A stretch of DNA of 64,000 nucleotides from an uncultured Clostridia bacterium (GCA_947631445.1 CANRLN010000002.1:36228-100227), one strand, 5' to 3'. Counted from the stretch's first letter, positions 8,572-18,152 are shown. Notes: generated by a model not told the origin, from the sequence alone. Made by a program: numbers and translations.

Positions 8572-8835
8572 AAAATCACCGCTTTTTTAAATTTTTTTAT
8601 TTGGCTATGTAAATTTGTTTTTGGGTTACCTTTATGCAGAAATATTATTGACATAATCCGTGTGATTTATTCACTTAAATTTAAATGGTGGCAAAATAAT
8701 TGTTTATGTTATTTTTGTAGTATTTTAAAATTAATTTTGTAAATATATTTTTTATAATCTTTTTGTGAATATTAACAAATTAGCACTAAAATATATATAT
8801 AAAATATATAATATATATATTTTACTGAAAAATGC
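8572..8835. other. AT-rich gap between sigG and the aminotransferase gene
   Basis: It contains runs of alternating AT (8790-8825) and no gene. I looked for a SigF/SigG-type promoter for sigG: GCATA is present but no -10 element sits at the right distance. Confidence 0.5.
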
Positions 8836-8864
8836 TTTATTTTTTTATATAAATATGTTATAAT
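8836..8864 (+). promoter_or_regulatory. Candidate promoter of the aminotransferase-permease pair
   Basis: A perfect TATAAT at 8859-8864 with a weak -35 (TTTATT) 17 bases upstream. Confidence 0.4.
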
Positions 8865-8917
8865 AATTATAAGCAATGTAATTTGCAGAATTTTAAATGT
8901 CAAGAGGTTTTTTTATT

Positions 8918-10123
8918 ATGGAGTATATTTTTTCAGACAAAGTATCCGAGCTTAAAGCATCGGCAATCCGTGAGATTTTAAAGTACACAAGCGACCCACA
9001 AGTTATTTCTTTTGCAGCAGGAAATCCTGCTCCTGAATCTTTCCCAGTGGGAACAATAACCGAAATATCCAAGGAAATTTTTGAGGAAAACCCTATTCTT
9101 GCACTTCAATATTCTATTACAGAGGGTTACACTCCCCTGCGTGATGCAATTAAGGCAAGACTTGAAAAAAAGGGGATTTTCAACCCCGAAACTGATGAGC
9201 TTATTATAACCAGTGGGGCTCAACAAGCAAATGAACTTACTGCAAAGGTTCTTTGCAATGAGGGCGATACAATTGTTTGCGAACAACCAAGCTTTATCGG
9301 CTCGCTTAATGCGTTCAAATCTTATAATGTAAATCTTGTTGGAGTAACTCTTGAAGATGACGGCTTTAATATAGATGAGTTGGAACAAACCTTAAAAAAT
9401 AACAATACTAAAATAATCTATGTTATCCCCAACTTCCAGAATCCAACAGGTTTTACAACCTCGCTTGAAAAGCGTAAACAAATACTTGAACTTGCCCAAA
9501 AATATAATGCTGTTGTTTTGGAGGATAACCCCTATGGCTATTTGCGTGTGGAGGGCGAAGATGTTATCAGCATAAAGCAGATTGAAAAGGAACAGGGCAA
9601 AAGCGGAAATGTTATGTATAGTGGAACATTTTCTAAAATTCTTGCCCCCGGAATAAGGGTTGGTTATGCTTGCGGAAACAAAGAAATTATAAACAAAATG
9701 GTTGTATGCAAGCAGGTAAGCGATGTTCATACTAATATTTGGGCTCAGGTTCTCACCTGCAAATTTCTTGAAAAGGTGAATTTTGACCAGCACATTCAAG
9801 ACCTGAAAGCTATTTACCGCAAAAAACGTGATTTCATGATTGAAAATATGCAAAAATATTTTTCTTCTGCTATTTCTTATAATATCCCTGAGGGCGGTTT
9901 GTTTATCTGGTGCAGTCTGCCTGATGGCTATGATTCAATGGAGTTTTGCAACCGTGCAATAAAGGAAAAAAAGGTTGCTCTTGTCCCCGGGTGCAGTTTT
10001 CTTGTTGACGACAGCGTTAAAACAGGCAGTTTCCGACTTAATTTCTCAACTCCAACCGATGAGCAGATTGAAAAAGGCTGTAAATTAATTGGAGAACTTT
10101 CCAAAGAAATGTTCGGTGAATAA
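8918..10123 (+). CDS. PLP-dependent aminotransferase (2-aminoadipate aminotransferase-like, class I/II)
   Basis: The start is the ATG at 8918, preceded by AAGAGG at 8902-8907; an in-frame ATG at 8897 lies upstream of that site. The 401-residue protein is a fold-type I transaminase: ASAIREILKYT near the N-terminus, SFAAGNPAPESFP, NFQNPTG, EDNPYGYLR, and SGTFSKILAPGIRVGY, where the Lys of SKI should hold pyridoxal phosphate. It resembles the MocR/LysN group but lacks the GntR-type DNA-binding domain. The substrate is unclear. Its TAA is followed at once by the ATG of the FtsX-like permease, so the two are co-translated. Confidence 0.9.
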   Translation: MEYIFSDKVSELKASAIREILKYTSDPQVISFAAGNPAPESFPVGTITEISKEIFEENPILALQYSITEGYTPLRDAIKARLEKKGIFNPETDELIITSGAQQANELTAKVLCNEGDTIVCEQPSFIGSLNAFKSYNVNLVGVTLEDDGFNIDELEQTLKNNNTKIIYVIPNFQNPTGFTTSLEKRKQILELAQKYNAVVLEDNPYGYLRVEGEDVISIKQIEKEQGKSGNVMYSGTFSKILAPGIRVGYACGNKEIINKMVVCKQVSDVHTNIWAQVLTCKFLEKVNFDQHIQDLKAIYRKKRDFMIENMQKYFSSAISYNIPEGGLFIWCSLPDGYDSMEFCNRAIKEKKVALVPGCSFLVDDSVKTGSFRLNFSTPTDEQIEKGCKLIGELSKEMFGE

Positions 10124-12892
10124 ATGAAATCTTTGCTTTTAGATACTTTAAGAGAAATTAAACATTCGTTTGGAAGATTTATCTCTATAATGATAATTGT
10201 GGCGTTGGGTTGTGGATTTTTCTGTGGTCTTAAAATCACAATGAGCGATATGCAAACGGCGTCTTATGAATATTTTCGACAAAATAATCTTATGGATATG
10301 CGTCTTATGTCCTCAATAGGAATAAAAAGCGAAGATGTTACGGCGGTAAGAGAGGCAGAAAATGTTACAGGAGCATATGCTGGCTACTCAAAAGACGTTA
10401 TGTATAACTATAACGATTCGGGCGTGGTGCTAAAGCTTATGTCTTATAATTCAAAAGCCCCCATTAATAAGCCGGTTGTTGTGCAAGGACGGCTTCCACA
10501 GAAATCCGGAGAATGTGTGGTGGAGAAAAAAATAAGCTCTCCGACTACATTTGAAATAGGGGAAAAACTGACTTTCTATTCACCACACGATGAAAACATT
10601 CTTGACAGCCTTAAAACGGATACTTATGAAATTGTCGGAATTGTAACCTCTCCGCTTTATATTGGTTATCAACGTGATGCCTCCACAATCGGCAATGGAA
10701 CGGTTGTAAGCAATGTTATGATTCCTGAAGAAGATTTTATTGTAAATTATTATTACGAACTGTTTTTAACCCTTGACGGGGTCGAACAACTTGACCCATT
10801 TTCAGAAGAATATAAAGAAAAAGTAAACACTCTTGCTCAGCCCGCCATAAATGCTTTTGAAAACAGCGTAAACAAACGCTATGATAAGCTTAAATCTGAC
10901 GCAAATCAGCAGATGAACTCGGCAAACGAAAAAATAGAAATGCTTAGCAATATTCTTGAAATGCAAACAGATGAACTCAGCAATTATTATAAAAAAATTC
11001 AAGCAGAATATACCAATGCAAAACAAGAATATGATAGCTTTGAAGATAAAAATTCTGTACAAGCTCTTATGAGCCGTGCAAAATATGCAAAACTACAAAG
11101 TGTTTCGGAAATTATAAACGAAATTATTCAGGATAGAAATGCGGGAAAAACCACCGCCGAAGATAAATATAACAATCAAATTCAAGAGGCAAACAATCAA
11201 ATTACCACAGCAAAAAATCAGCTTGACACCCTTGGAGATGTTATATTTATGCACTCCGACCGCTTTGAACTTACCGATTACAGTTCCTACAAAAGCGACA
11301 CCGAAAAGATAGATTCAATTGCAAAGGTTTTCCCTGCTTTCTTTATTATAATAGCCGTGCTTGTGTGCATTACCACCATGACAAGAATGGTAGACGACTG
11401 CCGAACCGAAATAGGAACATATAAAGCCCTTGGCTATACCAACCTTGCAATACTTACAAAATATCTTATCTATTCAGCGGCAGCCACAATCCCCGGAGCA
11501 ATTATCGGCACAATTATTGGAATGAATACAATTCCCGTTGTTATATTCAACTGCTACAAAATCATGTATAACATTCCCGACATTGCCCTTAAAGTTGATG
11601 GATTTTATATAATCATGTGCGTTCTGGTTTCGCTTGTTTGTATCTGTGGTTCGGTTGTCTACTGCTGTTTCAGCGTTTTAAAAAGCAACTCTGCCGAGCT
11701 TATGCGACCTAAAGCTCCCAAAAAAGGAAAACGTGTGCTTTTAGAAAGTATTCCAATAATCTGGAACAAAATCAGCTTTCTGCAAAAATGTACACTAAGA
11801 AATCTATTCAGATATAAACGGCGTTTTTTTATGACAGTGTTTGGAATTGCAGGTTGCACCGCCCTTATGATGACAGGCTTCGGGCTTAAATATTCCATTT
11901 CACAGGTGGGAACAAGACAATTTTCCGAGATTTTTAAATACGATGCCGTGGGCGTGTGTTATGAAATAGACAAGGGAAAAGAAATACTTGAAAAAAATTC
12001 TGAGGTTAAGGATTTTCTGCCGTCAACACTTTTGCAGGGAACAGCATATGCCGGTTCAGACCAGCAAAGCGTTCATCTTATCACCTGCGAAAATACCAAA
12101 AATTTCCCGCAGTTTATAAATCTTACAAACGTAAACAGCAATCAGAATTGTGTTATTGATGATAATAGCGTTGTTATAACCCAAAAGCTTGCAATGCTTT
12201 TAAAACTTAAAGAGGGTGACAGTTTTACCTTTATGCTGACCGACCAAAAACCGGTTGAACTTACCGTTTCGGAAATTGCCAGAAACTATGCACTACACTA
12301 TATTATAATAAGTCCATCACACTACAAACAGCTTTATGGAAATGACCCGGATTTTAATACATTTTACATAAATCTTAAAAACGGCACAAATCAAAATGAT
12401 TTTGCAAGCGAGCTTATCTCACATAGCGAATTTTTGGGGGTTTCTTTCTCAAAAGATATTGCCGACAGCTTTTACAACAGCATGAAAAGCCTTAATTCGG
12501 TTATTGCCCTGCTTATCTTTTGTGCAGGATTGCTTGCAGTAATTGTGCTTTACAATCTTGCAAATATAAATATAACCGAACGCCACCGTGAAATTGCCAC
12601 CCTTAAGGTGCTTGGCTTTTATGACGTTGAAACGGCGGAATATATTTATCGTGAAAATATAATATCAACTGTTATAGGAATTGTTTCGGGCGGATTTATG
12701 GGGCTGCTTTTCCACTACTTTGTGGTGATAACTGCCGAAACCGACACGGTTATGTTTTATCGCCATATTTCATTTGATTCTTTTGTATATTCAGCTCTGC
12801 TTACAATACTCTTTGCGGTGATTGTAAACATAGTGCTTTATTTTAAACTTAAGAAAATTGATATGGTAAGCTCTTTAAAATCGGTTGAATAG
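10124..12892 (+). CDS. Large FtsX-like ABC transporter permease
   Basis: This 922-residue membrane protein has two FtsX/MacB-type cores: a first helix at residues 15-37, three helices near 405-520, then a further helix near 565 and three near 790-900. Between them lie two large extracytoplasmic domains; the first carries a coiled-coil stretch (about residues 250-360, rich in Gln/Asn/Glu/Lys). This arrangement is that of lipoprotein-release and antimicrobial-peptide-efflux permeases, which need a separate ATPase. None is encoded beside it; the only ABC ATPase here (3955-4692) belongs to another class. The start follows the aminotransferase stop with no gap. Confidence 0.88.
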   Translation: MKSLLLDTLREIKHSFGRFISIMIIVALGCGFFCGLKITMSDMQTASYEYFRQNNLMDMRLMSSIGIKSEDVTAVREAENVTGAYAGYSKDVMYNYNDSGVVLKLMSYNSKAPINKPVVVQGRLPQKSGECVVEKKISSPTTFEIGEKLTFYSPHDENILDSLKTDTYEIVGIVTSPLYIGYQRDASTIGNGTVVSNVMIPEEDFIVNYYYELFLTLDGVEQLDPFSEEYKEKVNTLAQPAINAFENSVNKRYDKLKSDANQQMNSANEKIEMLSNILEMQTDELSNYYKKIQAEYTNAKQEYDSFEDKNSVQALMSRAKYAKLQSVSEIINEIIQDRNAGKTTAEDKYNNQIQEANNQITTAKNQLDTLGDVIFMHSDRFELTDYSSYKSDTEKIDSIAKVFPAFFIIIAVLVCITTMTRMVDDCRTEIGTYKALGYTNLAILTKYLIYSAAATIPGAIIGTIIGMNTIPVVIFNCYKIMYNIPDIALKVDGFYIIMCVLVSLVCICGSVVYCCFSVLKSNSAELMRPKAPKKGKRVLLESIPIIWNKISFLQKCTLRNLFRYKRRFFMTVFGIAGCTALMMTGFGLKYSISQVGTRQFSEIFKYDAVGVCYEIDKGKEILEKNSEVKDFLPSTLLQGTAYAGSDQQSVHLITCENTKNFPQFINLTNVNSNQNCVIDDNSVVITQKLAMLLKLKEGDSFTFMLTDQKPVELTVSEIARNYALHYIIISPSHYKQLYGNDPDFNTFYINLKNGTNQNDFASELISHSEFLGVSFSKDIADSFYNSMKSLNSVIALLIFCAGLLAVIVLYNLANINITERHREIATLKVLGFYDVETAEYIYRENIISTVIGIVSGGFMGLLFHYFVVITAETDTVMFYRHISFDSFVYSALLTILFAVIVNIVLYFKLKKIDMVSSLKSVE

Positions 12893-12958
12893 CTTATTAT
12901 TTAATTATTATTAGCCAACGGCGAAAAAATTAAAAAAATTTTTATGGAGGAATTTTTT

Positions 12959-13156
12959 ATGAACGATAATGAAATTAGACACTTCTGGTTTACAACATCG
13001 ACCTTTCTTTTGGGGGTTGTGGTAGGTCTTGTATGTTGCCCCAAATTGATTGAGGAGGTCAAAAGAAAAAAAGAGGAACACGAAAGAGAAATATTCTCAA
13101 AACAAATACGCCTGCTTGAAACAAACGACAAAAATTATACAAATTATAATTTTTAA
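12959..13156 (+). CDS. Small single-helix membrane protein, unknown
   Basis: A 65-residue protein read from the ATG at 12959, with GGAGG at 12946-12950; an in-frame ATG at 12944 overlaps that site. Residues 9-28 (FWFTTSTFLLGVVVGLVCC) form one membrane helix, followed by a charged Lys/Glu-rich helix likely to form a cytoplasmic coiled coil. The layout is like YtxH-type small envelope proteins, but I do not recognise the family. It may be co-transcribed with the permease upstream. Confidence 0.6.
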   Translation: MNDNEIRHFWFTTSTFLLGVVVGLVCCPKLIEEVKRKKEEHEREIFSKQIRLLETNDKNYTNYNF

Positions 13157-13168
13157 AATACTTTTGCC

Positions 13169-13195
13169 GTTTTCCCTGTTATAGCAAGGAGAAAC
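13169..13195. repeat. Dispersed intergenic palindrome, copy 2 (degenerate)
   Basis: GTTTTCCCTG...CAAGGAGAAAC, in the same gap position as other copies, with weaker pairing. Confidence 0.45.
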
Positions 13196-13255
13196 GCGCA
13201 TTATTGCTACAATAAAAACAACAAAAAAATATTTATATGAAAGGACTTTTTAATT

Positions 13256-14350
13256 ATGAAATTAGGTATGGTTGGACTTCCGAATGTCGGAAAAAGTACA
13301 TTGTTTAACGCTCTTACAAACGCAGGTGCAGAATCTGCTAACTATCCATTCTGCACAATTGAACCGAATGTGGGAATTGTAAGCGTACCCGATGAGCGAT
13401 TGGACAAACTCGCAGAAATGTATAACCCAAAGAAATTTACCCCTGCAACCCTTGAATTTGTGGATATTGCAGGACTTGTAAAGGGTGCTTCCAAAGGCGA
13501 GGGACTTGGAAACAAGTTTTTAAGCAACATTCGTGAGGTGGACGCTATTGTTCATGTAGTACGCTGTTTTGAGGACACAAACATTATTCATGTGGACGGA
13601 AATATTAATCCCAAAAGAGATATTGAAACAATCGACCTTGAACTTATCTTCTCGGACGCTGAAATTATTGAAAGAAAGGTTGAACGCACCAAAAAGCTTA
13701 TCAAGGGCGATAAAAAATATGCGATTGACCTTGCTTTCCTTGAAAAACTGCTTGAACACCTGAACAACGGCAAGCCCGCCCGTAGTTTTGAAATGACCGA
13801 GGAGGAAAAAGAAATTTTAAAGGACGTTCCCCTCCTCTCCATGAAACCGGTTATCTATGCTGCCAACCTTTCGGATAAAGATTTTTCCAATGGCATTGAA
13901 GATAATAAATATTATAATCAAGTTAAGGAAATTGCAGAGGCTGAGGGAAGTGCTGTTCTTCCAATATGCGCCCAAATTGAAGCGGAAATTTCTGATATGA
14001 ACGATGAGGACAAGCAGATGTTTCTTGAAGATTTAGGACTTGAAATTTCGGGACTTAACCGTATCATCAAAACAGGATATAGTCTGCTTGGTCTTATTTC
14101 GTTCTTGACCGCTGGTGAACCTGAAGTGCGTGCATGGACTATTACAAAAGGCACAAAAGCACCGCAGGCAGCAGGAAAAATTCACACGGATTTTGAAAAG
14201 GGATTTATCCGTGCAGAAGTGGTTGCATTTGATGATTTAATTGAATGTGGTACAATGACCGCCGCAAAGGAAAAAGGACTTGTTCGTTCGGAGGGCAAGG
14301 AATATGTTATGAAGGACGGCGACATTGTTCTGTTTAGATTTAATGTATAA
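13256..14350 (+). CDS. ychF: Redox-regulated GTPase/ATPase YchF
   Basis: A 364-residue protein with P-loop GLPNVGKST (residues 7-15), the [18 protein letters not shown] switch II of the OLA1/YchF family, and a C-terminal TGS domain (ending [13 protein letters not shown]). Family members prefer ATP, bind ribosomes and modulate stress responses. GAAAGG lies upstream of the ATG. Length and order of domains are normal for the family. Palindrome-family copies lie on both sides. Confidence 0.95.
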   Translation: MKLGMVGLPNVGKSTLFNALTNAGAESANYPFCTIEPNVGIVSVPDERLDKLAEMYNPKKFTPATLEFVDIAGLVKGASKGEGLGNKFLSNIREVDAIVHVVRCFEDTNIIHVDGNINPKRDIETIDLELIFSDAEIIERKVERTKKLIKGDKKYAIDLAFLEKLLEHLNNGKPARSFEMTEEEKEILKDVPLLSMKPVIYAANLSDKDFSNGIEDNKYYNQVKEIAEAEGSAVLPICAQIEAEISDMNDEDKQMFLEDLGLEISGLNRIIKTGYSLLGLISFLTAGEPEVRAWTITKGTKAPQAAGKIHTDFEKGFIRAEVVAFDDLIECGTMTAAKEKGLVRSEGKEYVMKDGDIVLFRFNV

Positions 14351-14364
14351 AATATGTCTTGTTG

Positions 14365-14384
14365 TTCCCCGCCACAGCGGGGAA
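14365..14384. repeat. Dispersed intergenic palindrome, copy 3
   Basis: TTCCCCGCCACAGCGGGGAA: a perfect stem of eight pairs (TTCCCCGC/GCGGGGAA) around CACA. The loop and the closing pairs differ from other copies while pairing is kept. Confidence 0.7.
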
Positions 14385-14415
14385 TAATAAAATTTTTTTA
14401 TAAACTGGTGAGAAA

Positions 14416-16191
14416 ATGAAACAACTTGAATATCCACTTGACAACAATTATATTCTAAAAAAGAAAAGGTCTTTAAAACGAACCTTGCTTGCAGACGGGC
14501 AGGAAAGAATACACAAAAAAATAGCTGTTCTCGGCGGTTCAACCACAGATGATATTATAAGCGTGTTGGAACTTTTTCTGCTGGATAATGGCTTTGAATG
14601 TGAATTTTATAATAGCGAATACAACAAATTTTGGGAGGACGCTGTTTTTGGAAATAAAGATTTAGACGCTTTTTCTCCCGACCTTATCATATTTCACACA
14701 AGCGTAAGAAATATAACCGATTTTCCTAATCCCACAATGACCCAAAAGCAAACAAAAGAACTTTTAAATAATCAATATAATTATTTTGTAAAAGCTTATG
14801 ACAGTGCAAAAAAGCGTTATAATTGCCCTATAATTGCCAACAACTTTGAACTTCCTACCACAAGATTTTTCGGCAATCTTTCCGCATATAACCCAAGGGG
14901 AACGGTTAATTTTGTAACCAAACTTAATGTTATGCTGTATGACTATGCACAAAACCATGACGGTTTTTATATTCATGATATAAATTATCTGTCTGCCGTT
15001 TATGGTCTTGACAGATGGAGCGACACTAAATTCTGGCATCTTTACAAATATGCCATGAATTTTGAGGCAATACCCGACTATGCTTTTTCTCTCTGCAATA
15101 TAATCAAGGCGGTTTTTGGAAAAAGCAAAAAGGCAATTGTGCTTGACCTTGACAACACCCTTTGGGGTGGAGTTGTGGGCGATGACGGAGTAAACGGAAT
15201 AGAAATCGGACAGGAAACGCCTATGTCGCAGGTGTACAGCGAATTTCAAGGCTATATAGCAGGACTTAAAAAACAAGGAATAATACTAACCATTTCCTCC
15301 AAAAACGATGAGCAAAACGCCCTTGCAGGTCTTGCACACCCCGAAAGTATTCTTCATGCCGATGACTTTGCGATTATAAAAGCCAACTGGGAAAACAAGG
15401 ACAAAAGCATTTTGGAGATAGCAAACGAACTTAATATTCTTCCTGAAAGCATGGTTTTTGCCGATGATAATCCAGCAGAACGAGAACTTGTAAAATCGGT
15501 CTTTTCTTTACCCTGCCCCGAATTTGAAAATCCTTGCGATTATATAAAACTTATTGAACGTGGCGGATATTTTGAAAGCGTCGGTATCAGCGAGGACGAT
15601 TTAAAACGAAACAAAATGTATGCGGAAAACCGCAAACGAAATGAAATTTTAAATTCCTGTGCAAACTATGAAGATTATTTAAAAAGCCTTGAAATGCAGG
15701 CAGAAATTAAACCGTTCTGTGATGTTTATATTTCAAGAATTGCCCAGCTTACCAACAAAAGCAATCAATTTAATCTCACCACAAAACGTTATACACTATC
15801 CGAAATTGAAAAGATTTCAAACAGTCCGAATTTTATAACCCTTTATGGCAAACTTTCCGACAAATTCGGCGACAATGGGGTTGTAAGCGTTGTAATTGGC
15901 GAAATTGACGGCGATAATCTTGATATAAGGCTCTGGCTTATGAGTTGCAGGGTGCTAAAAAGGGGTATGGAATATGCTATGCTTGACCAACTGGTAAAAA
16001 CAGCAAAAGAGCATAATATTTCTGCCCTTACAGGATATTATTTTAAAACGGCTAAAAACAAAATGGTGGAAAATTTGTATGCTGATTTTGGCTTTAAACT
16101 GATAAGCGAACAGAACGGCGACAAGATTTTTAAGCTAAACATTAAAGAATACTATCCTAAAAATCATATTATTAAACTAAAAACCGAATAA
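14416..16191 (+). CDS. FkbH-like HAD-IIIC family protein with N-terminal SGNH-like and C-terminal GNAT-like parts
   Basis: The 591-residue protein contains the FkbH HAD core: VLDLDNTLWGGVVGDDG (nucleophile Asp in DLDNT, near residue 242), then SSKN and FADDNPAE. Before it lie about 230 residues resembling the BF1531/SGNH-type N-terminal domain; after it a GNAT-like region (NKSNQFNLTT, KMVENLYADFGFK). In known FkbH proteins this architecture loads glyceryl-type units onto an acyl carrier protein for polyketide synthesis. No carrier protein, ketosynthase or acyl-CoA dehydrogenase is nearby, so the role here is unknown. The start is the ATG at 14416, with GGTGAG upstream. Confidence 0.85.
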   Translation: MKQLEYPLDNNYILKKKRSLKRTLLADGQERIHKKIAVLGGSTTDDIISVLELFLLDNGFECEFYNSEYNKFWEDAVFGNKDLDAFSPDLIIFHTSVRNITDFPNPTMTQKQTKELLNNQYNYFVKAYDSAKKRYNCPIIANNFELPTTRFFGNLSAYNPRGTVNFVTKLNVMLYDYAQNHDGFYIHDINYLSAVYGLDRWSDTKFWHLYKYAMNFEAIPDYAFSLCNIIKAVFGKSKKAIVLDLDNTLWGGVVGDDGVNGIEIGQETPMSQVYSEFQGYIAGLKKQGIILTISSKNDEQNALAGLAHPESILHADDFAIIKANWENKDKSILEIANELNILPESMVFADDNPAERELVKSVFSLPCPEFENPCDYIKLIERGGYFESVGISEDDLKRNKMYAENRKRNEILNSCANYEDYLKSLEMQAEIKPFCDVYISRIAQLTNKSNQFNLTTKRYTLSEIEKISNSPNFITLYGKLSDKFGDNGVVSVVIGEIDGDNLDIRLWLMSCRVLKRGMEYAMLDQLVKTAKEHNISALTGYYFKTAKNKMVENLYADFGFKLISEQNGDKIFKLNIKEYYPKNHIIKLKTE

Positions 16192-16235
16192 ATTTGTTTA
16201 TTTTCTGACATTTTAAAAAACATTTGTCTGAAAAC

Positions 16236-16264
16236 TTGCTTTTTTCGGAAAAATATGTTATAAT
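16236..16264 (+). promoter_or_regulatory. Promoter of the TetR-family gene
   Basis: TTGCTT, a 17-base spacer, then TATAAT, about 50 bases before the regulator start. Confidence 0.6.
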
Positions 16265-16312
16265 AAAATTATAACAAAAATTATTTTGTAAAATATAAGA
16301 TGGGGTGTGTTT

Positions 16313-16873
16313 ATGTCAAGTGCAATTGTCACAAAAAATTCAATGCGTTTTGCCTTTAAAAAGCTATGCTTTGATAAAAATGTCGAGGATATTTCCATTT
16401 CGGATATAACAAAGGCTTGCGGTCTTAATAGGCAGTCTTTTTACTATCATTTTAAGGATAAGCAGGAGCTTATAAGCTGGATTTATCAGACCGAACTTTT
16501 CTACAAGCTTGCACATACCCATTTTGACAACTGGTATCCCAAAATACTTGATTTTCTTGAAACAATGTGTAAAGACAAAGAATTTTATTCGGCGGTTTTG
16601 CAAAGTAAAGACACTACTTTCAGTGATAATTTTTATCCTGTTATGTATAAAATGTTTGCCTATTCTTTTTCTAAAGTTGATTTTCCGGACAACAAGAACA
16701 AAAGTCTGCAACAATCCTTTGCCAACTACTATACGCACGGTTTTTGTGGCGTGGTTATGGACTGGGGAGCAAATGGAATGATTATTCCTCCTGAACAACT
16801 ACTTAACAATATAAAAGAACTTGCCTATCTTAACACAGAAATCGGGCATATGTGGCAAACATTTCTTAAATAA
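16313..16873 (+). CDS. TetR/AcrR-family transcriptional regulator
   Basis: A 186-residue protein read from ATG 16313 (GGGGTG at 16302-16307). The N-terminal helix-turn-helix is clear: DISISDITKACGLNRQSFYYHFKDKQELISWIY. The C-terminal half, with YYTHGFCGVVMDWGANGM, matches the Firmicutes DhaS-like TetR subgroup. The ligand and targets are unknown. Neither neighbour is divergent from it: the FkbH-like gene lies upstream on the same strand and the class I amidotransferase is convergent. It ends at a strong hairpin terminator. Confidence 0.9.
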   Translation: MSSAIVTKNSMRFAFKKLCFDKNVEDISISDITKACGLNRQSFYYHFKDKQELISWIYQTELFYKLAHTHFDNWYPKILDFLETMCKDKEFYSAVLQSKDTTFSDNFYPVMYKMFAYSFSKVDFPDNKNKSLQQSFANYYTHGFCGVVMDWGANGMIIPPEQLLNNIKELAYLNTEIGHMWQTFLK

Positions 16874-16904
16874 AAAAATCCTTGCATAATGCAAGGATTT
16901 TTTT
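16872..16904. terminator. Terminator after the TetR-family gene
   Basis: AATCCTTGCATAATGCAAGGATT hairpin with an A-run before and a T-run after, so it can work for both strands; the opposite gene ends 53 bases away. Confidence 0.85.
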
Positions 16905-16956
16905 ACAAATTTAATTGGTATATGACCTCGCTTTATTGCAAAGCAAGGCTGTTTTT

Positions 16957-17658
16957 TTACCCGCAAGCTTCTATAAAACTATTGAATATTTTTCGGCTGT
17001 TAATGTCTACTTTAAAAGAATATTCAGGATGCCACTGAACAGCAATTATATATTTTTTGTTTGGCACACTTACTGCTTCAACAAATCCATCTTCGGAAAT
17101 TGCCATTTCATAGAGCTTTGGAGAAAGTTTTTTTATCGCTTGATGATGATAACTGTTGACAAAAAGTTCTTTTTTGCAAAGAATATCATACAGCAAGCTA
17201 TTTGTATTTATTATAACTTTATGTACCGGCTTATCAAAAGGCGGTTTTTGATGATGAATAGTTTGAGTTGGACGCTGAATATTTACATCTTGGTAAAGTG
17301 TTCCGCCAAGTAAAGCATTAAAAAGTTGTATTCCACGGCAAATTCCAAGGCAAGGTTTATCCAAGTTATAAGCTTTTTCAAAATATATTTTTTCAAGCAT
17401 ATCTCTTTGAACAAAGCTTTTTCCACAATATTTTTTTGCAACTTCTCCGTAAAGATGAGTAGAAATATCTTGACCACCTGTGAAAAGCAGTCCATCAAGC
17501 GAATTAAAAATTTGTGATATGTCTTTTGGGTCTTGCGAAAGTGGGAGCATAATTGGAATACCGCCTGCCTGCTCAATTGCCTCCATATAGTTTGGAAGCA
17601 TCCAATAACTTTCTTTTTGTTCATCATATAATGGCATAACGCCGATAATCGGTTTCAT
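16957..17658 (-). CDS. Class I glutamine amidotransferase-like hydrolase (PuuD / gamma-glutamyl-GABA hydrolase family)
   Basis: A 233-residue protein read from ATG 17658, preceded by AAGGAGG. It has the peptidase C26 layout: PIIGVMP start, FTGGQD, the nucleophile Cys in GICRGIQ, the oxyanion-hole partner, and the catalytic His-Glu in VQWHPEYSF. Members hydrolyse gamma-glutamyl amides in polyamine breakdown or act on related small molecules; the substrate is not evident. The leader holds an AT-rich hairpin followed by Ts (about 17683-17712), which might act as an attenuator. It is monocistronic. Confidence 0.88.
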   Translation of the reverse strand: MKPIIGVMPLYDEQKESYWMLPNYMEAIEQAGGIPIMLPLSQDPKDISQIFNSLDGLLFTGGQDISTHLYGEVAKKYCGKSFVQRDMLEKIYFEKAYNLDKPCLGICRGIQLFNALLGGTLYQDVNIQRPTQTIHHQKPPFDKPVHKVIINTNSLLYDILCKKELFVNSYHHQAIKKLSPKLYEMAISEDGFVEAVSVPNKKYIIAVQWHPEYSFKVDINSRKIFNSFIEACG

Positions 17659-17682
17659 TTTAACCTCCTTAAAAAACACAAA

Positions 17683-17712
17683 AAAAGACAAAAACCAAAC
17701 GTCTTTGTCTTT
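17683..17712 (-). promoter_or_regulatory. Hairpin with T-run in the leader of the class I amidotransferase gene
   Basis: On the minus strand AAAGACAAA pairs with TTTGTCTTT across a short loop and is followed by seven Ts, shortly before the ribosome binding site. The position is that of a leader terminator, but the stem is weak. Confidence 0.3.
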
Positions 17713-17839
17713 AATTTTATTATACTATAAATCATTTTTTGTCAAGTGGTTTGACCAATTGAAAAGTTGATAATATCGTTTTTTTACAGCTCTTATATGC
17801 AAATAAAGCCCTCAAACGAGAACTTTAAAAATTTGTTAG

Positions 17840-17914
17840 GGTGGATAATCGGATTCGAACCGATGGTCTTCAGTGCCACAAACTGACGCGTTAACCAGCT
17901 ACGCTATACCCACC
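17840..17914 (-). tRNA. tRNA-His (GTG)
   Basis: Cloverleaf with anticodon loop TTGTGGC, anticodon GTG. A base complementary to the discriminator C precedes the acceptor stem, as expected for G-1 of tRNA-His. The 3' CCA is not encoded (CTA follows). Last of three tRNAs in one transcript. Confidence 0.93.
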
Positions 17915-17931
17915 ATGTAATAAAAATATAA

Positions 17932-18008
17932 TGGCGCGCCTTGCTGGACTCGAACCAGCGGCCTACTGCTTAGAAGGCAGTTGCTCTATCCAGCTGAGCT
18001 AAAGGCGC
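17932..18008 (-). tRNA. tRNA-Arg (TCT)
   Basis: Anticodon loop CTTCTAA within stem ACTGC/GCAGT; acceptor GCGCCTT pairs with AAGGCGC; the 3' CCA is encoded at 17932-17934. Confidence 0.95.
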
Positions 18009-18020
18009 ACAATCATAAAA

Positions 18021-18094
18021 TGGAGCGGGTGATGAGAATCGAACTCACATGACCAGCTTGGAAGGCTGGGGTTCTACCACTGAACTACACCCGC
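18021..18094 (-). tRNA. tRNA-Gly (TCC)
   Basis: Anticodon loop CTTCCAA within stem CCAGC/GCTGG; acceptor GCGGGTG; the 3' CCA is encoded at 18021-18023. First tRNA after the promoter. Confidence 0.95.
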
Positions 18095-18152
18095 ATTGGT
18101 TATTTTATTTTGTCTTTGAGGTTTTTCTTTTGTTCCCCTCTCAACATAATCT

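Noticed and set aside
8572..8660. GCATA upstream of sigG, considered as a SigF/SigG promoter.
   Set aside because: No matching -10 element lies at the needed 15-18 base distance; the nearest CATA is 23 bases away.
8780..8826. Alternating AT tract between sigG and the aminotransferase gene, considered as a replication or recombination site.
   Set aside because: Simple low-complexity DNA with no DnaA boxes or flanking repeats.
14764..15276. A 170-codon minus-strand frame inside the FkbH-like gene.
   Set aside because: Antisense to the HAD core, with no ribosome binding site.
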